Source of the DNA: Candidatus Zixiibacteriota bacterium
Lineage (GTDB): Bacteria > Zixibacteria > MSB-5A5 > GN15 > FEB-12
Assembly: GCA_019038695.1 (NCBI GenBank)
Contig: JAHOYZ010000004.1
Location: 1 to 64,000 of the forward strand
Length of the DNA: 64,000 bases
Reading direction: 5' to 3'
How positions within the stretch are numbered: position 1 is the stretch's first letter; each line of letters opens with the position of its first letter. The translations under genes and the position numbers were made by a program. Shown piece by piece: positions 62,426 to 64,000 of this stretch. The notes under the pieces were generated by a model that worked only from the letters and a program-made list of their open reading frames with translations, was not told the DNA's origin and did not search any database.

Positions 62426-64000
62426 ATGTCCCCAGACGAACCGATCAAACCGACCAATTTCATCCGCGACATAATCGATCAGGACCTGGCCAACAACAAG
62501 AACGACAGCCGCGTTCATACTCGTTTTCCCCCGGAACCAAACGGCTACCTTCACATCGGTCACGGCAAATCGATCTGCCTGAACTTCGGTGTCGCCACCG
62601 ACTATGGTGGTCTATGTAACCTCCGTTTCGACGATACAAATCCGACTCGTGAGGAAACTGAATACGTCGATGCTATCATGGAAGATATTCGTTGGTTGGG
62701 ATTTGACTGGGACGATCGCCTTTTCTATGCCTCAGATTACTTTGATCAGCTCTATGAGTTCGCCTTGAAGCTAATTAAGTCTGGCAAAGCGTATGTCGAC
62801 GACCTATCGGCTGACGAGATCAGGAAATATCGCGGCACTCTGACCGAACCGGGCAAGGATAGCCCTTATCGTAATCGCCCCGTCGAAGAGAACATCGACC
62901 TGTTCGAACGAATGCGGGCCGGAGAATTCGAAGATGGCACCCGTGTGCTACGGGCGAAAATCGATATGTCTGCGGGGAATCTGAATATGCGCGACCCGGT
63001 CATCTACCGTGTCCTCCATGCTCATCATCATCGCACTGGCGACAAATGGTGCATCTATCCCATGTATGACTGGGCGCATGGGCAATCGGATTCCATCGAA
63101 GGCATCACGCATTCATTGTGTGATCTTGATTTCGAGGATCACCGTCCGCTATATGATTGGTGCGTTGAACAACTCGGTATACATCATCCGCAACAAATTG
63201 AGTTCGCACGGCTGAACCTCAGCTATACAGTGTTGAGCAAACGTAAGCTCCGCGAACTGGTCGAGGGTGCTCATGTTACCGGGTGGGATGATCCCCGGAT
63301 GCCTACTCTGTCCGGTTTACGACGACGTGGCTACACTCCCGAGGCAATCCGCAACTTCATGGACAGGATAGGTATTGCCAAACGCGACAGCATAGTGGCA
63401 GTAGCCGATTTGGAATTTGCCATCCGCGAAGACCTCAACAAACATTCACTTCGAGTGATGGGCGTCCTCAATCCCCTCAAGGTCGTCATTGACAACTACC
63501 CCGAAGATCAGACCGAGCAGTTAGATGCCATCAATAACCCTGAAGACGCATCTGCCGGAACACGCAAGATTCCGTTCTCGCGCGAATTGTATATTGAACG
63601 TGAAGACTTCCGCGAGGACCCGCCAAAGAAATATTTCCGTCTGTCTCCCGGACGTGAAGTTCGACTGCGCTACGGGTTTTTCATTACCTGTACAGATTTC
63701 GTCAAGGACGATCAAACTGGCGAGATTGCCGAAGTCCACTGCACTTACGATCCGGCAACTCGCGGTGGTGATTCCCCCGACGGCCGCAAAGTAAAAGGTA
63801 CTATTCACTGGGTGTCAGCTTCCCATGCCATTGAAGCTAAGACCCGTTTGTATGATCGGCTATTCACGAAAGAGAACCCGATGGCTGTCAGCGAGGGCGA
63901 AGACTTCAAAGATAATCTTAATCCTGACTCGTTGGAAATAATCACAGCGCTAGTGGAACCAGGCCTCGTCGATGCTAAACCGGGGAGCCGCTACCAGTTC
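62426..64000 (+). CDS. glnS: Glutaminyl-tRNA synthetase, C-terminus beyond the window
   Basis: Charges tRNA-Gln directly. [20 protein letters not shown] is the class I HIGH motif, [12 protein letters not shown] the KMSKS equivalent, and [28 protein letters not shown] is specific for GlnRS. After residue 330 comes the anticodon-binding beta-barrel region. The 525 codons in the window are still open at base 64000; full-length enzymes of this type are about 550-570 residues. ATG 62426 has GAGA upstream but no strong ribosome binding site. Confidence 0.95.
   Translation, partial: MSPDEPIKPTNFIRDIIDQDLANNKNDSRVHTRFPPEPNGYLHIGHGKSICLNFGVATDYGGLCNLRFDDTNPTREETEYVDAIMEDIRWLGFDWDDRLFYASDYFDQLYEFALKLIKSGKAYVDDLSADEIRKYRGTLTEPGKDSPYRNRPVEENIDLFERMRAGEFEDGTRVLRAKIDMSAGNLNMRDPVIYRVLHAHHHRTGDKWCIYPMYDWAHGQSDSIEGITHSLCDLDFEDHRPLYDWCVEQLGIHHPQQIEFARLNLSYTVLSKRKLRELVEGAHVTGWDDPRMPTLSGLRRRGYTPEAIRNFMDRIGIAKRDSIVAVADLEFAIREDLNKHSLRVMGVLNPLKVVIDNYPEDQTEQLDAINNPEDASAGTRKIPFSRELYIEREDFREDPPKKYFRLSPGREVRLRYGFFITCTDFVKDDQTGEIAEVHCTYDPATRGGDSPDGRKVKGTIHWVSASHAIEAKTRLYDRLFTKENPMAVSEGEDFKDNLNPDSLEIITALVEPGLVDAKPGSRYQF

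Noticed and set aside
1-64000. CRISPR arrays, IS elements, integrases, phage genes and tRNA genes
   Set aside because: I looked for regularly spaced repeats, transposase or recombinase motifs and tRNA cloverleaf patterns and saw none. The sulfate island has no visible mobility genes at its edges.

Overview
The window reads as a chromosome segment of a Gram-negative, anaerobic, sulfate-respiring bacterium outside the classical sulfate-reducer groups. The outer membrane is implied by bamA, a Skp/OmpH chaperone, lpxD and an mlaEFD-type lipid transporter. Several secreted proteins carry either the type IX secretion (Por) C-terminal sorting domain (the NYPNPYNPTT box and the ASGVYFYRI ending) or paired dockerin-like repeats of the form [17 protein letters not shown] associate this combination with FCB-group candidate phyla such as Zixibacteria. 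That assignment is an inference from style, not a measured phylogeny. No rRNA, tRNA, CRISPR array, insertion sequence or phage gene was seen.

Region 1 (about 0.3-30 kb) is a mixed housekeeping and secretome stretch. It holds an M28 peptidase with dockerin-like repeats, a second dockerin-like protein, a HIT protein, a small sorted secreted protein, a PP-loop tRNA thiolase-like protein, mlaEFD, a subtilase, an exonuclease-WYL fusion and a histidine ammonia-lyase whose MIO triad is Ala-Cys-Gly. It continues with an rplU-bamA-ompH-lpxD operon, ssb, a nadE-rsmI-PAP2-lgt operon, an M14 carboxypeptidase with thrombospondin type 3 and dockerin-like repeats, and a YCF48-propeller lipoprotein.

Region 2 (29.7-60.7 kb) is a nearly complete dissimilatory sulfate reduction island. 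On the minus strand sat-aprB-aprA is followed by two small Cys-rich genes (zinc ribbon and YkgJ-like). Divergent from sat is qmoC. After an ettA-like ABC-F gene comes a 22-kb minus-strand block, in transcription order: qmoA-qmoB, then dsrA-dsrB-dsrD-cbiA(dsrN)-dsrL-like-dsrC-RsbRD_N-dsrM-K-J-O-P, then a CoA-disulfide reductase/rhodanese, hemA, siroheme synthase N-domain, a cobA-hemD fusion and hemB. Sat activates sulfate to APS, AprBA reduces APS to sulfite with quinol electrons via Qmo, DsrAB with DsrC reduces sulfite, DsrMKJOP recycles DsrC with membrane quinol electrons, and the tetrapyrrole genes with CbiA supply the (amidated) siroheme that DsrAB needs. dsrD argues for the reductive direction.

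The most interesting signals are: qmoC separated by about 21 kb from qmoAB while both keep near-identical TTGTGA-N6-TAACAA palindromes upstream, with related sites at sat and dsrA (a predicted CRP/FNR- or HcpR-type regulon); the Cys143 MIO triad in the ammonia-lyase; two genes whose best start codon is AUU; and strong intercistronic hairpins after aprA, dsrC and dsrP.

Region 3 (61-64 kb) holds a TudS-like DUF523 gene, a class I methyltransferase and glnS, which runs off the end of the window.
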